A DNA stretch of 64,000 nt from Eutreptiella sp. 'Long Island Sound 2002' (GCA_964036045.1 OZ038402.1:13101739-13165738); one strand, 5' to 3'; shown: positions 46,211 through 58,800, counted from the first letter of the stretch. Translations and numbers: made by a program. The notes: generated from the letters alone by a model not told the origin.

Positions 46211-49200
46211 ATGTTCAGGGGAGGGTGAAGGAAGGTTTGCGCGGGGCGGGGGGTCGTCTGAGGCCCCCTGAAGATGGGGGGGTGGGGGGCTTTGGCCTGA
46301 AGCCTTGGTATTTGGTTGTCTGTTGCTGGCGGCGTCCATCGGCCTCTCTCCATTTGTGCCACTGCCTCTTGGTGAGTCGGTTGGTGTTATGGTTGTGCCA
46401 GTGGAACCGCAGGACTTGCCCTGTTCCACGGCTCTGTGATCGATCCTCACAGAGGAGGGGGCGGTTGCCTCTGCCACTGGCCAGGCCCAGGGGGGGGGGG
46501 CTGCTGGGAAGCGGGCGCAAATGACAGATCACATTGAGCGCCGACTGTAAACTTTGGTGCCGCATATCACATCGAAGAGGGTTGTTAGATCAGGGGCGTC
46601 GGGGTTATGGGGTGGGGCTGTGGGTGGGTGTGGGGGGTTCAAAGGTTCTTGGCCCATAGTGACCACTATGCGTCGATCTGGACCCATGCAACTTTTTACT
46701 TCTGACACCACCTCGCAGACATTGTTAGATCAAAGCCACGCAGGCCCGTATATATCAGAACGCGCCACAATCCCCCCCCCCCCCTTTTTGAGCCCAGTCG
46801 CGTACCCTACCCCAAGGCAGGACATTTTGTAGTGGACAAGATTTTTTTTGTCCGCCCATCGGTGTCTATTATCCTCCAACTGCCGTCAGTTACCCTCTAA
46901 TTGCTGTCGTTTACCCTCCAACCCGCCGTCGGTTACCACCAACCGCCGTCGGCTATCCTCCAACCGCCGTCGTTTATCCTCCAACCGTCGTCGGTTGCCC
47001 TCCAACCACCATTGGTTTCCTTCCAACCACTGCCTGGTGTTCTGCAACTGCCGTCTAGTTGTCCGCCTAAATAATCTGCCAGCTACTGGACGGCCCGAGT
47101 TCTTTCTTGAATTAAAAAATGTCGTGCCCCAAGGGGTTGAATTGTTGGTTTAACCCCTCATAAGATCATTCTTTTATCCAATTCAAGCATCCCCCAATGA
47201 TTTTTTGGCCGGGACCCCCCCCCCCCCGCCACCCCACTGAAAACCCACTTTTTAGGGGAGGGATAGGAGGGATAGGAGGGTGACAAAAACGTTTAAAGAA
47301 TGATCGCCCCCTTTTTTGCGTCGAAAATCACGCATGTTTTGGTTTTTTTGATATAGAGCCCCATAGAAGCCCAAAGGGGGGGGGGGGACTGATGCAGCCC
47401 TTTTCGCCCTCTCAATGTTACATGGTACATCTTGCACAGACAGTTTACAGAGTATTTTCACCAACTATCCGGCAAATGAGGACGTTTCTGAATCCCCTCG
47501 TCGCCCTGATTCCACAAATGCCATCTTCAGTTTTTCCGAATCAGGGGGCCCGGGACCGTCTCGCTCGGGATTTGGCGTCTCCGTCACCCGAGCCCTGAAA
47601 GAGGGGGGGGGGTGTTGCCCAAAGGGGCTGCGACGACCTCCCCCGTGCGCAAACGTTTTTTCTTCCACCCCAGGAACGCTTGGACTGCCGGTGTGCCCCA
47701 AACTTAAGGTTATGTCCATCAACTAACATTAAGGTTGTGGGGTGGCGATGAGTTGGTTTGTCGGTCAGTCACAATGATATCCAGTGCTTTGACAAAAACC
47801 CGGGGTTCACATAATTTACCGGTACAAAATGTGGACCGCTCCTTTTGTCAAGCACAAGGCGATCCCCTCGTCGCGCTGATTGCAAATGTACCATTGTGTG
47901 GTCTCCTGCATTTTGGGGTCCGAAACACGTCCGGATCATCTTGGTCCAAGCTTCGAGTTCCGGCCCATTGTGCGCTTGCGAAGGAATGTGTGGCGCCCCT
48001 CCAGCTCCCCCCCCCCCCCCCACAACTTAGGATGCGCCTACACACGCACAGCACCCCCCACCCAAGGGCCTTGGTGGAGCGAAACAAGGTCACAAAATGC
48101 TTGACCATGCTGCGTACCTCAGATGGGTAACCCTTAGTGACCCGGTACCCCTGGCCCTGTGGTACAAGTCCCACAACGGTTGTAGTAACTGCCCTCCAAA
48201 CTCTGCTGTCTTGGGAAAGACTTTGGAGCAGGCTGGCGGTGGCATGGGAGGGACGCCGAGGGGCACAAGCAGCACTTGTGGGCAGAGGGACAACTGTCCC
48301 ACTCTCATTGTTTATTGTTGAAAAAGCAAAGCTGTGTGTACACCCGGAAGTACCAAACGGCATACTGACTCAGGTTTGATGCCCCTCCCCTCCCTCGGCG
48401 AGCGGCTATTGCAAGGCCCCCAACCCCCAATCGTTGTTGTACATACTGACGGATGGTTTGTGGTGTGCGGCAGTGTTTCGGTTTGTCACGGAGGCCGCTG
48501 TTTGTGATGTTTTGGTGCTGCGGTGTGAGCGGTCAGGGCCGTGGGTGTGTGAGTGTACGGGTTGTGTGAGTGCTGGGGAGTGGGGCAGAGTGTGAAGTGA
48601 GAGAGTGTATTTGTGCAGAAGGGGGTTGGGACGGGGATGCGTGTTTAACGGCGTGCCATGGGTTGTGGTGGTTGTATCACAGGACAACTCCTGCAGACGC
48701 TCGAGGGCCACAGCGAGTACGTCTACGCTGTGTGTATTTCACCGGACGGCACTATCATTGCCTCGGCGTCGTGGGACAAGACGGTGCGGCTGTGGAGCGC
48801 GTCCAGCGGTATGGGCTTCTGTGTGCGTGTGTGATGGGCGAAGGCGTCATGTGTGGCACGGGCGGTTGCAAGATGGACCAGGGGGAGAGGGAAGGGGCAG
48901 GCGAGGGCGATCCGTGAAGAGCGCCACATCCGTTGGGCAGATGCGCTGAGTGTGGAAGGGTGTGCACGGGTGTGGGTTTGGAGACGGGTGGTTGGAGCGT
49001 GTGCGGCATTGAGAGGGTTTCAGTTCTTCGGATTAGGTGCCCCGCTGTGCCCCGTGTGTATGGGTGGAGGGGGGCCATCCTCAGGATGGTGCAACTGAAG
49101 CGACCCTCAACACGCGTGTGCGGGCGGAGTTGTGGAGTGGTCTACAAGGGCGTCCGGGCTGCGACACCAACGGTGCTCCTGGGACTAGGGTAGGGTGGGT

Positions 49201-50620
49201 AGGCTGTGGTACTGTACATGGCCCGAAATGCTGAATGGCGACGTGAATTCGTGAAGAAGGGGGTTGGGACGGGGATGCGTGTTTAACAGCGTGCCATGGG
49301 TTGTTGTGGTTGTATCGCAGGGCAACTGCTGCAGACGCTCGAGGGCCACAGCGCGTTCGTCACCGGTGTGTGCTTTTCACCGGACGGCACCATCATTGCC
49401 TCGGCCTCGAATGACCTGACGGTGCGGCTGTGGAGCGCGTCCAGTGGTATGGGTGTGTGTCTGCGTTTGTGATTGGCGAAGGCATGATGTGTCGCACGGG
49501 CGGTCGGGAGATCGCCCAAGGGGAGAGGGAACGGGCAGGCGAGGGTGATTCGTGAAGAGCGCGACATCCGTTGGGCACATACGTTTGGTGTGGAAGGGTA
49601 TGCACGGGTGTGGGTTTGGAGACGGGTGGAGGGAGCGTGTGCGGCATGGAGAGGCCTACTAATCCTTAATTTGTGGTCAACCGCCAGTGGTTCGCCGACC
49701 TCAGCCGTTGTAGAGGGCGGAGGTTTTGTTTGTGGTGCAGTTCCGTGCGGCAGTGTTTCGGTTTGTCACGGAGGCCCGTTGTTTGTGATGTTTTGGTGCT
49801 GCGGTGTGAGCGGTCAGGGCCGTGGGTGTGTGAGTGTATGGGTTGTGTGAGTGCTGGGGAGCGGGGCGGAGTGTGAAGTGAGAGAGTGTATTTGTGCAGA
49901 AGGGGGTTGGGACGGGGATGCGTGTTTAACGGCGTGCCATGGGTTGTGGTGGTTGTATCACAGGGCAACTGCTGCAGACGCTCCAGGGCCACAGCGCGTT
50001 CGTCCTCGCTGTGTGCTTTTCACCGGACGGCAACATCATTGCCTCGGCGTCGTATGACAAGACGGTGCGGCTGTGGAGCGCGTCCAGCGGTATGGGCGTC
50101 TGTGTGCGTATGTGATGGGCAAAGGCGTCATGTGTCGCACGGGTGGTCGGGAGATGGACCAAGGGGAGAGGGAAGCGGCAGGCGAGGGCCATCCGTGAAG
50201 AGCGCCCCATCCGTTGGGCAGATGCGCTGAGTGTGGAAGGGTGTGCACGGGTGTGGGTTTGGAGACGGGTGGAGGGAGCGGGTGCGGCATAGAGAAGGGT
50301 TCAGTTTTTCGGATTTTCCGCCCCGCTGTGACGGCACCCCGTGTGTGGGGGGGGAGGGGGGTATATGGTGCCACTGAAGCGACACACGGGTGCGGGCGGA
50401 GTTGTGTAGTGGTCTACAGGGGCGTCCGGGCTGCGACACCAACGGTGCTCCTGGGACTAGGGTAGGGTGGGTAGGCTGCCGTACTGTTCATGGCCTGAAA
50501 GGCTGAATGGCAATATCGGGAGTGTTGGTCCGGATTGTGTTTTGCATTGCGCCTCCGTGTTCTCTGTTGCCAGTCGGCAGTTGGTGTACCGAGAACGCTT
50601 GGACTGCGGTTGAGCGATAG
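45813..50620 (+). CDS. WD40-repeat protein gene, partial, four repeat exons and terminal exon
   Basis: Four 126-nt exons each encode exactly one 42-residue WD40 blade in symmetric phase 1, with GT-AG borders (CAG|GGCAAC at the acceptor, GCG|GTATGG at the donor). Each reads [10 protein letters not shown]...SPDG...IASAS[13 protein letters not shown] with the GH and W(S) hallmarks. A probable last exon (50574-50620) after TTCTCTGTTGCCAG continues in phase for 15 codons to TAG. WD40 propellers are protein-interaction platforms; repeats this uniform resemble the high-identity WD40 domains of fungal NLR-type and similar sensor proteins. The 5' end, any effector domain and further blades (seven make a propeller) are not found, and a LINE fragment lies directly upstream. 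Exons 1 and 2 are separated by 2.7 kb containing unrelated sequence. Confidence 0.75.
46211..48411. other. Segment interposed between WD40 cassettes A and B
   Basis: 2.2 kb without homology to the cassettes and without a supported gene. It holds a 21-bp minisatellite (46867-47066) and several C- and G-runs. A 20-bp direct repeat, ATCCCCTCGTCGCSCTGATT, lies at 47492-47511 and 47862-47881. It is probably an insertion into an intron of the WD40 gene. Confidence 0.5.
46867..47066. repeat. 21-bp minisatellite
   Basis: About ten units of CCTCCAACCGCCGTCGGTTA-like sequence, some 20-23 bp long. Like the unrelated minisatellite at 23522 it has a period near 21, leaving a seven-residue repeat (LSSNRRR-like) open. 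No coding evidence. Confidence 0.8.
48412..49243 (+). repeat. WD40 exon cassette B
   Basis: Homologous to A and D through promoter-side intron, exon and downstream intron, ending with GGGTAGGGTGGGTAGGCTG and a short tail that D shares. The next cassette begins directly. Confidence 0.85.
48683..48808 (+). CDS. WD40 exon 2
   Basis: 42-residue blade. Variable stretch reads [15 protein letters not shown] and ASASWDKTV. The most diverged of the four at the exposed positions. Confidence 0.85.
49244..49689 (+). repeat. WD40 exon cassette C (shortened)
   Basis: Starts within the shared GAAGGGGGTTGGGACGGGG sequence, so it lacks the ~200 bp of intron that precedes it in A, B and D. Homology ends after GAGAGGC at about 49655. 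Confidence 0.8.
49321..49446 (+). CDS. WD40 exon 3
   Basis: 42-residue blade. Variable stretch reads [15 protein letters not shown] and ASASNDLTV. The acceptor is TATCGCAG. Confidence 0.85.
49690..50480 (+). repeat. WD40 exon cassette D
   Basis: Full-length cassette, closest to A in the upstream intron and to B in the downstream intron, suggesting exchange among copies. Confidence 0.85.
49964..50089 (+). CDS. WD40 exon 4
   Basis: 42-residue blade. Variable stretch reads [15 protein letters not shown] and [13 protein letters not shown] is QGHS here. Confidence 0.85.
50574..50620 (+). CDS. Probable terminal exon of the WD40 gene
   Basis: A pyrimidine-containing acceptor (TTCTCTGTTGCCAG) precedes TCGGCAGTTGG, which continues the phase-1 frame of exon 4 for 15 codons ([14 protein letters not shown]) to TAG at 50618. 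The short length and the absence of further cassettes downstream support a last exon. Unproven without transcripts. Confidence 0.4.
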
Positions 50621-51744
50621 GCAGCGACGCTTGGCGTAGGGCGTTTGGTATGCACGCAACAGCGGCGGTCGGATTTTCACTCGTGGCAGCCGGAGGCAAG
50701 GGAGGGCGAGTACAGAGCACCGCGCGAAAACGGGGGGCCAATCTGTTTCTCATTGGGCCGCGCCCTTCATCAGTCATTATGATTTCCTTCGTGTCTAACA
50801 AACTATGCGGTTCAAAACAATGTTGTTAAGCACAAGGCACATGCCCTGTCCCCCGTGGCAGCGACCCCCCCCCCACACACACACACACGCAGCCGTTTCA
50901 AAGGGGACTAAATAGGTCTGACCGCAAGTCTCGTACTGAGACCCTACGGACGTGACGGGGGCTCGCGGCCTTTGAAGAAGATAAAGTCGTACTACAGCCC
51001 CGCCCCCTACCCCCTCAAACTCCCCAGGCACCTGCCGGGCGCACCCCCAACCAAAGGGAGTGCGGACGTGGACCGAGGCCCGCGTCGGAGACCCCTCCCT
51101 ACTGGCTCAGGGCATGGGAGGGTACAAACACAGGCCAACTCTGGGGTGTAGCACACCGCACGACGCCGTGGGCACCGGGACACACAACCACCGACCCACA
51201 GGATACGCCGGCGCAGCGCCTACCTGGGGGCCCCACAGCACGTGTAGAGGAAAACATACTGAGCGCCAGTAGGTCACACAGACCGACACATACCGGAAGA
51301 GGAGAGCCGCATAGCCCAGCACCCCCTCCCTTTCCCCGCCCCGAGCGGTGGATATGATGGCGACAACCGGCGTAGGGAAGGGGCAAGAGACACGAGCGGA
51401 ACGCACACGGCAACTGGCACCATGAATCGCGCCTGCAAAAGTGACGGCTTTGTGGGCACGCGAGTCACAGGTCACAAGCACTTGCAACCAGACGGTACAG
51501 GTCTCCCCAACCTTCTCCACATACGAGGTTGCCATGACGTGTCCATACCAGGTACCTCCTTCCTCCTTTTCTTCGCGTCAGAGGTGCACTTCGACCCTTG
51601 GGGGCTCCACGCCCGCCATGCGGCGACCCTCCCTCCTGGGGGCCCGAGTGGCATGTGAAAGGGGGCGCCCTTGTCACAGTGTTGGTCACCCCGATGCAGC
51701 CGGCCTGAATTCATCCTCCCAGAGTCCTCTTCAGCCTTGGCATC
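50621..51744. other. Non-coding stretch; possible LINE 5' region
   Basis: No recognised gene. A CCCCCCCC-CACACACACACAC tract lies at 50868-50889. Open frames on both strands at 51060-51660 have no motifs. Being directly upstream of the ORF1-like frames, it may be the 5' untranslated part of that element. Confidence 0.4.
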
Positions 51745-52281
51745 ATGTCCGCACCTTCGGAGCAGTCAGGCTCGTCCAATCCTCCCTCTGGTAAGCGCAA
51801 ACAGTCCGCGAGCGGATGGGCTACCCGCAAAGCTCGGGACGCTCGGCGTCAAGCAGAGTACTTCGAGGGCAAACAGACCCTGGAGAGCCCCAGCTACACG
51901 CTGGGGGTGCTGGATGATCACCAGCTGCATGTCCACTTAGCGCCCCCCGTGCAGGAGAAACATGCGGCGACGGCGTTTGAACGGTCCGTCTGCGCCAGAA
52001 GTGGCCGGCGGCGGTGGTCGTGCGGATGGACCGAGATAAGCCGGCAGGACACCACTAGACATCTGATCTGTGGACGTTGCACACACAAGGGCGACACAAG
52101 GGTCCCGGACCCTTTCTTGAGTGTCACCTTCACCATCTTCGCCACCACACAGCAGCGGTTCGTCTTGCGAGGAAAAGCCGGCGTCATTCGGGAAGTCGGC
52201 GCTCCGCTTGTCGCCACAGCGACGGCACAAGCGTTGTCAGCCAGTTCTGCGCACTTCCACTCTGCCCCGCAATTATGTTAG
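51745..52281 (+). CDS. Hypothetical protein, 178 residues, probably LINE-associated
   Basis: ATG-initiated frame with a Ser-rich and basic N-terminus (GKRKQSASGWATRKARDARR), a short CGRC motif and an otherwise unrecognised body, ending at TAG. It shares orientation with the interrupted frames downstream and may be the first part of the same element's ORF1. No function can be assigned. Confidence 0.35.
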   Translation: MSAPSEQSGSSNPPSGKRKQSASGWATRKARDARRQAEYFEGKQTLESPSYTLGVLDDHQLHVHLAPPVQEKHAATAFERSVCARSGRRRWSCGWTEISRQDTTRHLICGRCTHKGDTRVPDPFLSVTFTIFATTQQRFVLRGKAGVIREVGAPLVATATAQALSASSAHFHSAPQLC

Positions 52282-52553
52282 ACACCTCCGCCGGCCTCTA
52301 ACCTTCCACGTCTCTGTACGTGTTCAGGTGCGTAACCGGCCGGGTGGCACACCTTTGCTATGTGGCGGTGAGTGCATACATGTGGCGCCAGTGAGGCCTG
52401 AACCTGCCTCTTTGCATCCCCGCCTTGCGCGGTGGCCAGACTGCCGTCAGAGGTCCCCGCGGTAAGGGGGGGGGGCGCCTCCGGTCGGGTCTCCTGCTGT
52501 GTCTGTTGTGCCTTCCTAACCAGCCACCCTATTGCCTGTGTTCTCAGTCTGCC

Positions 52554-54599
52554 ATGCCTCCTTTGCCTGCATCTCGCACTGACCTCCCTGGCCGGTTCTT
52601 ACGCCTGTTGGAGCGCAGCATTGAGCCACGCCTGCAGTCCCTGTGGTGTGATTACACGACAGATGTCCCGCTCCCTACACTACACGAGGCAATCAGGGCA
52701 CTCGGTGGCGCCGCGGGAACCGCACCCGGCAACCTCTGTGACTCTTGGCACTGGCTCACACGAGCTCTCTGCTATGAGTGACCTGCAAGTCATGCTGACT
52801 ACCAATGGTGTTCTGTTGTCGGTCACTGCCGATGTTAAGACTTCCACGGGGGTACAGATCATTACCCACTGCCCGGCGGCCATGGCTCAGTCTCTCCCGC
52901 TCTTGTCATTCGCAAAGACCGCGGACGCGACCTCCCGGGAGTTGCCCCTGAGATGGAACCCCTACTTCCGGCGTATTCACGGCAACTCGTTCCGGTCTAG
53001 GCGGCGGCAATTGCTTGGGCTCACGGAAGCAGATCAATCGCCCGAGTTCAAAGGCACGCAGTATTCGAAGTTGGTGGCGGACCCCATTCCCTAGCGGTTG
53101 CCGCCACAGCTACGATCGCTGTGGGCAGAGTGGCAAAAGAAAGATGGATTGGGACAATCGGCGGTAATCCTCGACATACCTGCTAGGCCCCTGGGAACCC
53201 CGCATGTGGCGCCGGGCATCCTGCACCAGATCTACCCTTACGTTCTGTTGTGGGCAGCCGACTTGGTCGCCACCCCGCAACATAAGTTCCCGGTGGGCTC
53301 TCCCGCTAACGTTAAAGTCCGCAAAGTCCCAGATGAGCAAGCACCACGCGTACTCGAGGAATTCACACAGCTCCTCCGCGATGCTGAAATGGCAGGCCAA
53401 GTGATGGATCTTGCGTCACCCCCATGGGCACCGGCTTCGGTTCTGGCGTTGCACTTGGCTTCAGGGTTGCGAGACGCTATGTCCGTGTGTTCCCTGCAGG
53501 TGTTCCTCCGCACCCCCCGTTTGCCGGAGCTGTCTCTGGCAGTATGGACGGCAGCCTGGGAAGCCACTACACCCGCAGCGCTCGGCGGGTTCCTGGTGGA
53601 CGAGCCCTTTCCCCTCCTCCAGCCAGCTCGGCGGCCCGCACAACGAAAGAGGTCTCGGATAAGTTGGTGGACGGGGACTCTGTGCCCATCGACCTGTTGT
53701 TGTAGTTCGAGGCAGCGGTCCGGCCGGGGCCTACTGTGCCCGACGATGGGCAACTTCGCAAGCTGACTGAGCAGCAGCGCCAGACGTGCGACACCCTGCA
53801 AGCGACGGAGGATGCTCTGCGTTCAGCGCGCCAAGACCTGGTCCATCAAAGGAAGATGCACGATGCTGCCACGGAGCACCCGCAGTCCCGCATTGACAAC
53901 CTACAAGTCCAAGTCACCAAGTTGGTGCAGACCTGGATCGCAACCGCACTGCCACGGAAGGAGCAGGCACGGTAGACACACGCATCCAGCCGGCTGCGTG
54001 CGATCTTGCTCTCTCTCGCTCGCAAACTTCCTCCCTCAGGCACGCCGGTTCCGGATGCCTTGCAGTCAGCTTTGGAGAAACTCCGCCCTGCCAACTATCC
54101 ACGGATTGCCAAGCATCATGCGGCATGGTATCCGTCCCTGCCGGTTCTTTTGGCAGCCTGGGTAGCGAGAGGATCTCCGATTTTTCAAGACTTGCAGCTT
54201 TTCTTTGCACGGTTGGATTCCACGCTTGACATGCCTCCGCCGGCTGCGACTCCAGTGGCGAGGTCTCCCCGGGAGTCCCCCTTTGTGGATCTCACGGGCG
54301 CTGACGACCCGGTGCCCTCGGCCTCGCCGGTGCCGACAAGTGAGTCTGTGTCAGTGGACGTGACGGCTCCCGCAAACCGCGAAGCCAGTCGCAATCCTGA
54401 CGGTGTGCCTCCGGTGTTTAACGGGTTTCTCACCTGGCTCAATACAGTGGATGACAAAAAAGTTGGGGGCCTTGCCCGTGGCTTTTATTTAGCCATGCAG
54501 CTGGCGGGGTGCACCGTGCCCAACTTCCCACATGATTCACTACGGCGAGAGCGGGAGCGCCTTCGGGCCTCCTTGCCGTTGAGGCCCGCCGTCACCTAG
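52554..54599 (+). pseudogene. LINE ORF1-like frame, interrupted
   Basis: A coherent protein-like sequence assembled from two frames with internal stops. It opens at ATG 52554 (LPGRFLRLLERSIEPRLQSL), changes frame near 52780, and continues through LRWNPYFRRIHGNSF and LPPQLRSLWAEWQKK. It changes again near 53640-53700 into a coiled-coil-like stretch (LRKLTEQQRQTCDTLQATED) and an acidic Pro/Ser-rich part containing FVDLTGADD, which resembles a SUMO-interaction motif. TAG interrupts it at 53092, 53703 and 53973 and ends it at 54597, although protein-like sequence continues for about 35 codons more. Position upstream of the endonuclease/RT frames suggests an ORF1 RNA-binding product. No known ORF1 domain is recognised. 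Confidence 0.5.
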
Positions 54600-55884
54600 A
54601 TAGTCGCAGACTTCGTCAAAGCCCACCCACAGGATGACCCCTCGGTCCCGGCAGCCGGCCAACACCCGGCAGTGCAAGTTGCACAAATCCAACCAGTCCA
54701 CGGGTAGTCGAGGTTCACGGGTACGGGTCATTCTGACCCGGCGCAATTTCCTGTGGCGTGCAATGTCCAATGGACTCCTGTCTTAGACCCCCCTTCCCAG
54801 CCCATGTGTGCGTGAGTGCTAGCCGGCTTTCTACGCTTACATTTTCACGATAACCTTTGCACCGTGCTGGATGAGTATGTCCGGGCGGAAGTTCCCTTTG
54901 CTAACCTGGGAGTTCGCGAATAGACTCGGGCGTTTGTAGAGCAGGGAGGTACAATCACAACGGGAGGCTGGAGAGTTCAGTGGCAGAAGTCCTACAGACA
55001 AACCTGGACCCCCTTCACCAGAGGGAAGGGAGGTTCTGCACACCAGTCGCCCCGGGCGCATCCGCCGAGCCCGAGGCCCGTGGAAGCGGGGCGGCGGCGG
55101 TGCCTCCCGCCCCCGCCCTTGAGCCCACGAGTGGCTTTGATGACGGAGACCGGCGCCGACATAAATGTTCCCGCTCAGAGACGAGAGACCGTTCCCGCTA
55201 TCGTTCCAGGGAGCGCCACATGGCGGGCCGCGCCGGTCCAGGTCCCGCCCGCCGTCACGGTGGCCACGGCACGTGGATTCCTACTATGGAGATGAGTACC
55301 TGCGCAACCCCCTGACTTCCCCCACGGCGCCGCCCTTTCAGTACGGGGCCACCTACGGATACGTGCCGGCGGTGGTGCGGCCACCCCCGCCCTTGCCCCC
55401 ACATACTGCCCCCCCCCCCCCCGCGTTGGGACATAGCGTGCTCCCTTCGCCGGGAATTTGGCCAGCCACGTACCCAAGTCTGGCCTGTACCCCACACTCC
55501 TGACCTCGGACGCGGTTGATCAATTTTCCGTCCCCAACAACCGCCGGGTTCCCTCTGACCAGCGGCGGAGTGTGTGCTACAGTTACCCCCTGAGGGGCGC
55601 AATCGGCAGTGGGGGTATGTGCTTGACCGACACCAGCTGGTGGGACACGTTGCGCTCCCCCTCCCTTTGGCCTCCCTGGTGCCGGGTGGTGCCTGGTGCC
55701 GGGAGCTCTGACCAATGTCACTCTTATTCGCACGCGCTTTGGTTATACAGGTTTGCGCACGCAGTGGAGCTCGCATTGTGTGGTGTGTCAGCTATTTTGG
55801 TCCCCGCACCAGTTGCAGGTGGCCTTGTCTTCCTTGCAGACATTAGAAAACGATTCTCACCAGGAATCTCCGGTTTCCGCGTCC
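54600..55884. other. Inter-ORF region with proline-rich coding-like text
   Basis: Broken frames without long open stretches. 55165-55503 translates to Pro-rich text (PPPLPPHTAPPPP) that follows a C-run at 55410-55422. It probably links the ORF1-like and ORF2-like parts of the same element. Confidence 0.4.
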
Positions 55885-58800
55885 ATGCCGGCGGGATTTG
55901 ACTTGCTCACATTGAATGCGGAGCACACTGTCAAGACCAAAGTGGTGGCTTTAAGGCAGTTACTTCAGTGGGCTGAATACCCGGCGGTGGTCCTTTTGCA
56001 AGAAACGGGGGTACTACCCCCTTGTTTTGTTTTTCACTCTCTCTACTGGCACACTTTTGCAAACGTCGCCTCTTCTGCTGCGGTGGCCATCCTGGTGCGT
56101 CGTGATTCTCACCTCCACGTTGGTGATTTCATACACCACCAAGAGCGCAGAGCCATCGTATTTGAAGTTGTCTACAAGGGCGTGCCGATGCAGGTCGTCA
56201 ATGTGTATATGTCTGCCCAAGGCACGGCCAAGGAGTATCGTCCGTTGCTGCTTTGGTTGCGTGCTCATGTCGCTCCAGACTCAGGGCTGTTTTTCATGGG
56301 GGGGGGATTTCCAATGTAACCCAGGGTGGTCGGCGGATTGTGTGTCCGTCAACACCGAGATCACCCCCGGCATTGTCTGAGTTTGTCACTGATATGGCTC
56401 TGCTTCCGTTCACCCATGGCATGTCTGGTCTCACATGGATCCCTGCGCAGGGTTTTGTGGGTGCTTTACAATTTTCCGTGTAGAGAATGAATCTGTCTTC
56501 CTGTCACACCATTATACGGTACGACTTAGCTTGCACACCCTTCTGGCGCTGGTGCCAGCCGGGAATACCGCCTCCAGGGCGCGGTTTCGTCTGGGCACGG
56601 GTGTCTGCAAATGGCAACGGGAGACTTTCGAAGATAGTTGCGCTGGCCTCCGTTTCCTCCCTCCGGCTGCCATGTCGGAGTCATATCAGCATTTTGTCAG
56701 TGTCCTCACCACGGCTGCAGAGTCGGTTTTCCGGCCACCTGGTACCATAGACACCGTCCCTGGCCTGGTGTCTGCGGCAGCGCGGGTCCTGCATGCGTTG
56801 CTCAAGGCACACCGCCGCTGGTGGCTAACCGCGCCCCGAGTACAGCAGAGAATGGGGCGTAAGTGACAGGCGCGGAACTGATTGAGACCCACCGCAGCTT
56901 GAACTTCCGGCGGGACAAGTCACTGGCATAGGTGGGCTCAATGCGTGCCGTGTAGGGCTTCCGCACGAGCCGACGGTAGTCCAACTTGGCAGGGCCTTTA
57001 ATCCCCCCTGGCCGGGCCAAGGGGACAAGTTCCAGGGACCGTTCCGGCGCCACCACTTCCCACGCTTGTCTGACCGCTTTGCTAGCGGCAACCACTTTCC
57101 GGACCAGAATGACCTTTGTGCCGTAGTACCATGGAGAGTGGCCGTCATGCCCTCTCTGCTGGTTACCATCGACTCTATCCGAATTGTGTTGCGTAAAGCG
57201 CGAAAGTCCACACCTTTCCGCGCTCTGATCGAATACTGCATGATTGAGTGGTTGCGTGACAATTTCCCATATGCAAATGTCGAATTATTTCTCCTGACGC
57301 CACCGTGCACATGGGTTGTTCCAGTGGCGTCACGGAAGCGCTTGCCCGCTTACTGGCGGGTGTAGCGCAAGGTTGCCCGGCTTTAGCCATGGTTTCTTGC
57401 GTAGTGGCAGAGGTGGGCACCTTTCTTGCACTTCAGCCGCGTGCCCAGCCCTGGTGGGCCGTTCAACCGGCTGGGATACATGGATGACACCACATGGTGC
57501 ATTCATTCGGAGTCCGACCATCCCCCGTTTGCAGAAAACCTGCAGCGTGTGGAGCTCAAGACGAATCTTTTCTGTTCCGGCCCCAATCAGCTTTTGGTAG
57601 TTGCCTCTTGTGAAGGCTTTCAGGTCACTTTTCATCCGTTGTCCGTGTACGTGGGTGGGTCGCGCATGCGAGTGCATCAGGGAACTAGGTTTGTGCGTAT
57701 TGTAGGCCGGCATATGTTCCCCCACGTCTACCAACAGGTAGACAAGGTTAAGCTTTTTAGTGCTAGTCGTCGTGCCGCGAGAGCCCTTGCCATGGTTCGG
57801 CTACCTTCCAACTACCCAAGCCAGATGTACAGTGCCGTCGCCGGCGGCCAGCAACGCTGGCAGGCGGGGGTACGACCTCCGGCATACAACTCCATGCGAG
57901 TGGCAGACCAGGCTGCGGCGTCCGTGCTGCGTGCGGTTACGAGATGGTATACCCTCCCGTCGGCCCAGTTTTTACGTCCCCTGGCCTCCGGCGGGGTGGG
58001 GAGTGAACCGGCTGCAGCTGCCGTTCAGTCAGTTTTTGCAGACCTATCATAAGCAGTTACGCCACGCGAATGTCATGGTAATGCACAGCACCCAGCACGG
58101 TCTATACGAAGCCGTGCAACGCTTCCACCCGGATATGCCTTGTGTTCGCCGCAGCCTTTCCATGTATTGCAGAGTCCACAACACATACCACGACAGATTT
58201 GTACACTACATGCACTTGCTCGGCTTTTGTATCAGCCTACCTCCGGTTAGGCGGAACACCCCTGGCAAGCTGCTACCATCCACGAATGGATGGACGCGGG
58301 CTACTTCAGCCTGTGTGATGCCCATTCAGCCGGTTGGCTACTGGCGCCGTGGCAATGGGGCTTGGAAGGCCTCCCCCCATGGCACGGAGTGTCGGTGCCT
58401 TTACAACCGGACCTCTGTGCCTCACAATTGTGCTTTTGTTACGGATGGTTCGTGGTTCCCCTCCCACTGCGGCGGAGGGGCTTTGGCGGTTGTCTGTTTA
58501 GACACTCTCACATGGGTGATCTACCCGGTTTCTGTCCCCTTTAACCTGGACGACTCCTACGCAGTGGAAGTGTATACTTCCTGGCTGCTGTGCCGCGTCA
58601 GACACACTCTGCTTGCCTCGGGAACAGCGGCATGTGCAACGGCACGCAGCCTTCGAGAAGGAAGAAGCTTCACCGACTCCCGGTCCTACATACAGGCGCT
58701 CAGCAGCAGCCGCCCCGCCCAGCTGGGCGAAGGGCTGGTTGACCTCTTGCTATCCAACGGCATCAAGCTAGCCGGTCCCGCCCCAACATCTTTATTCTCA

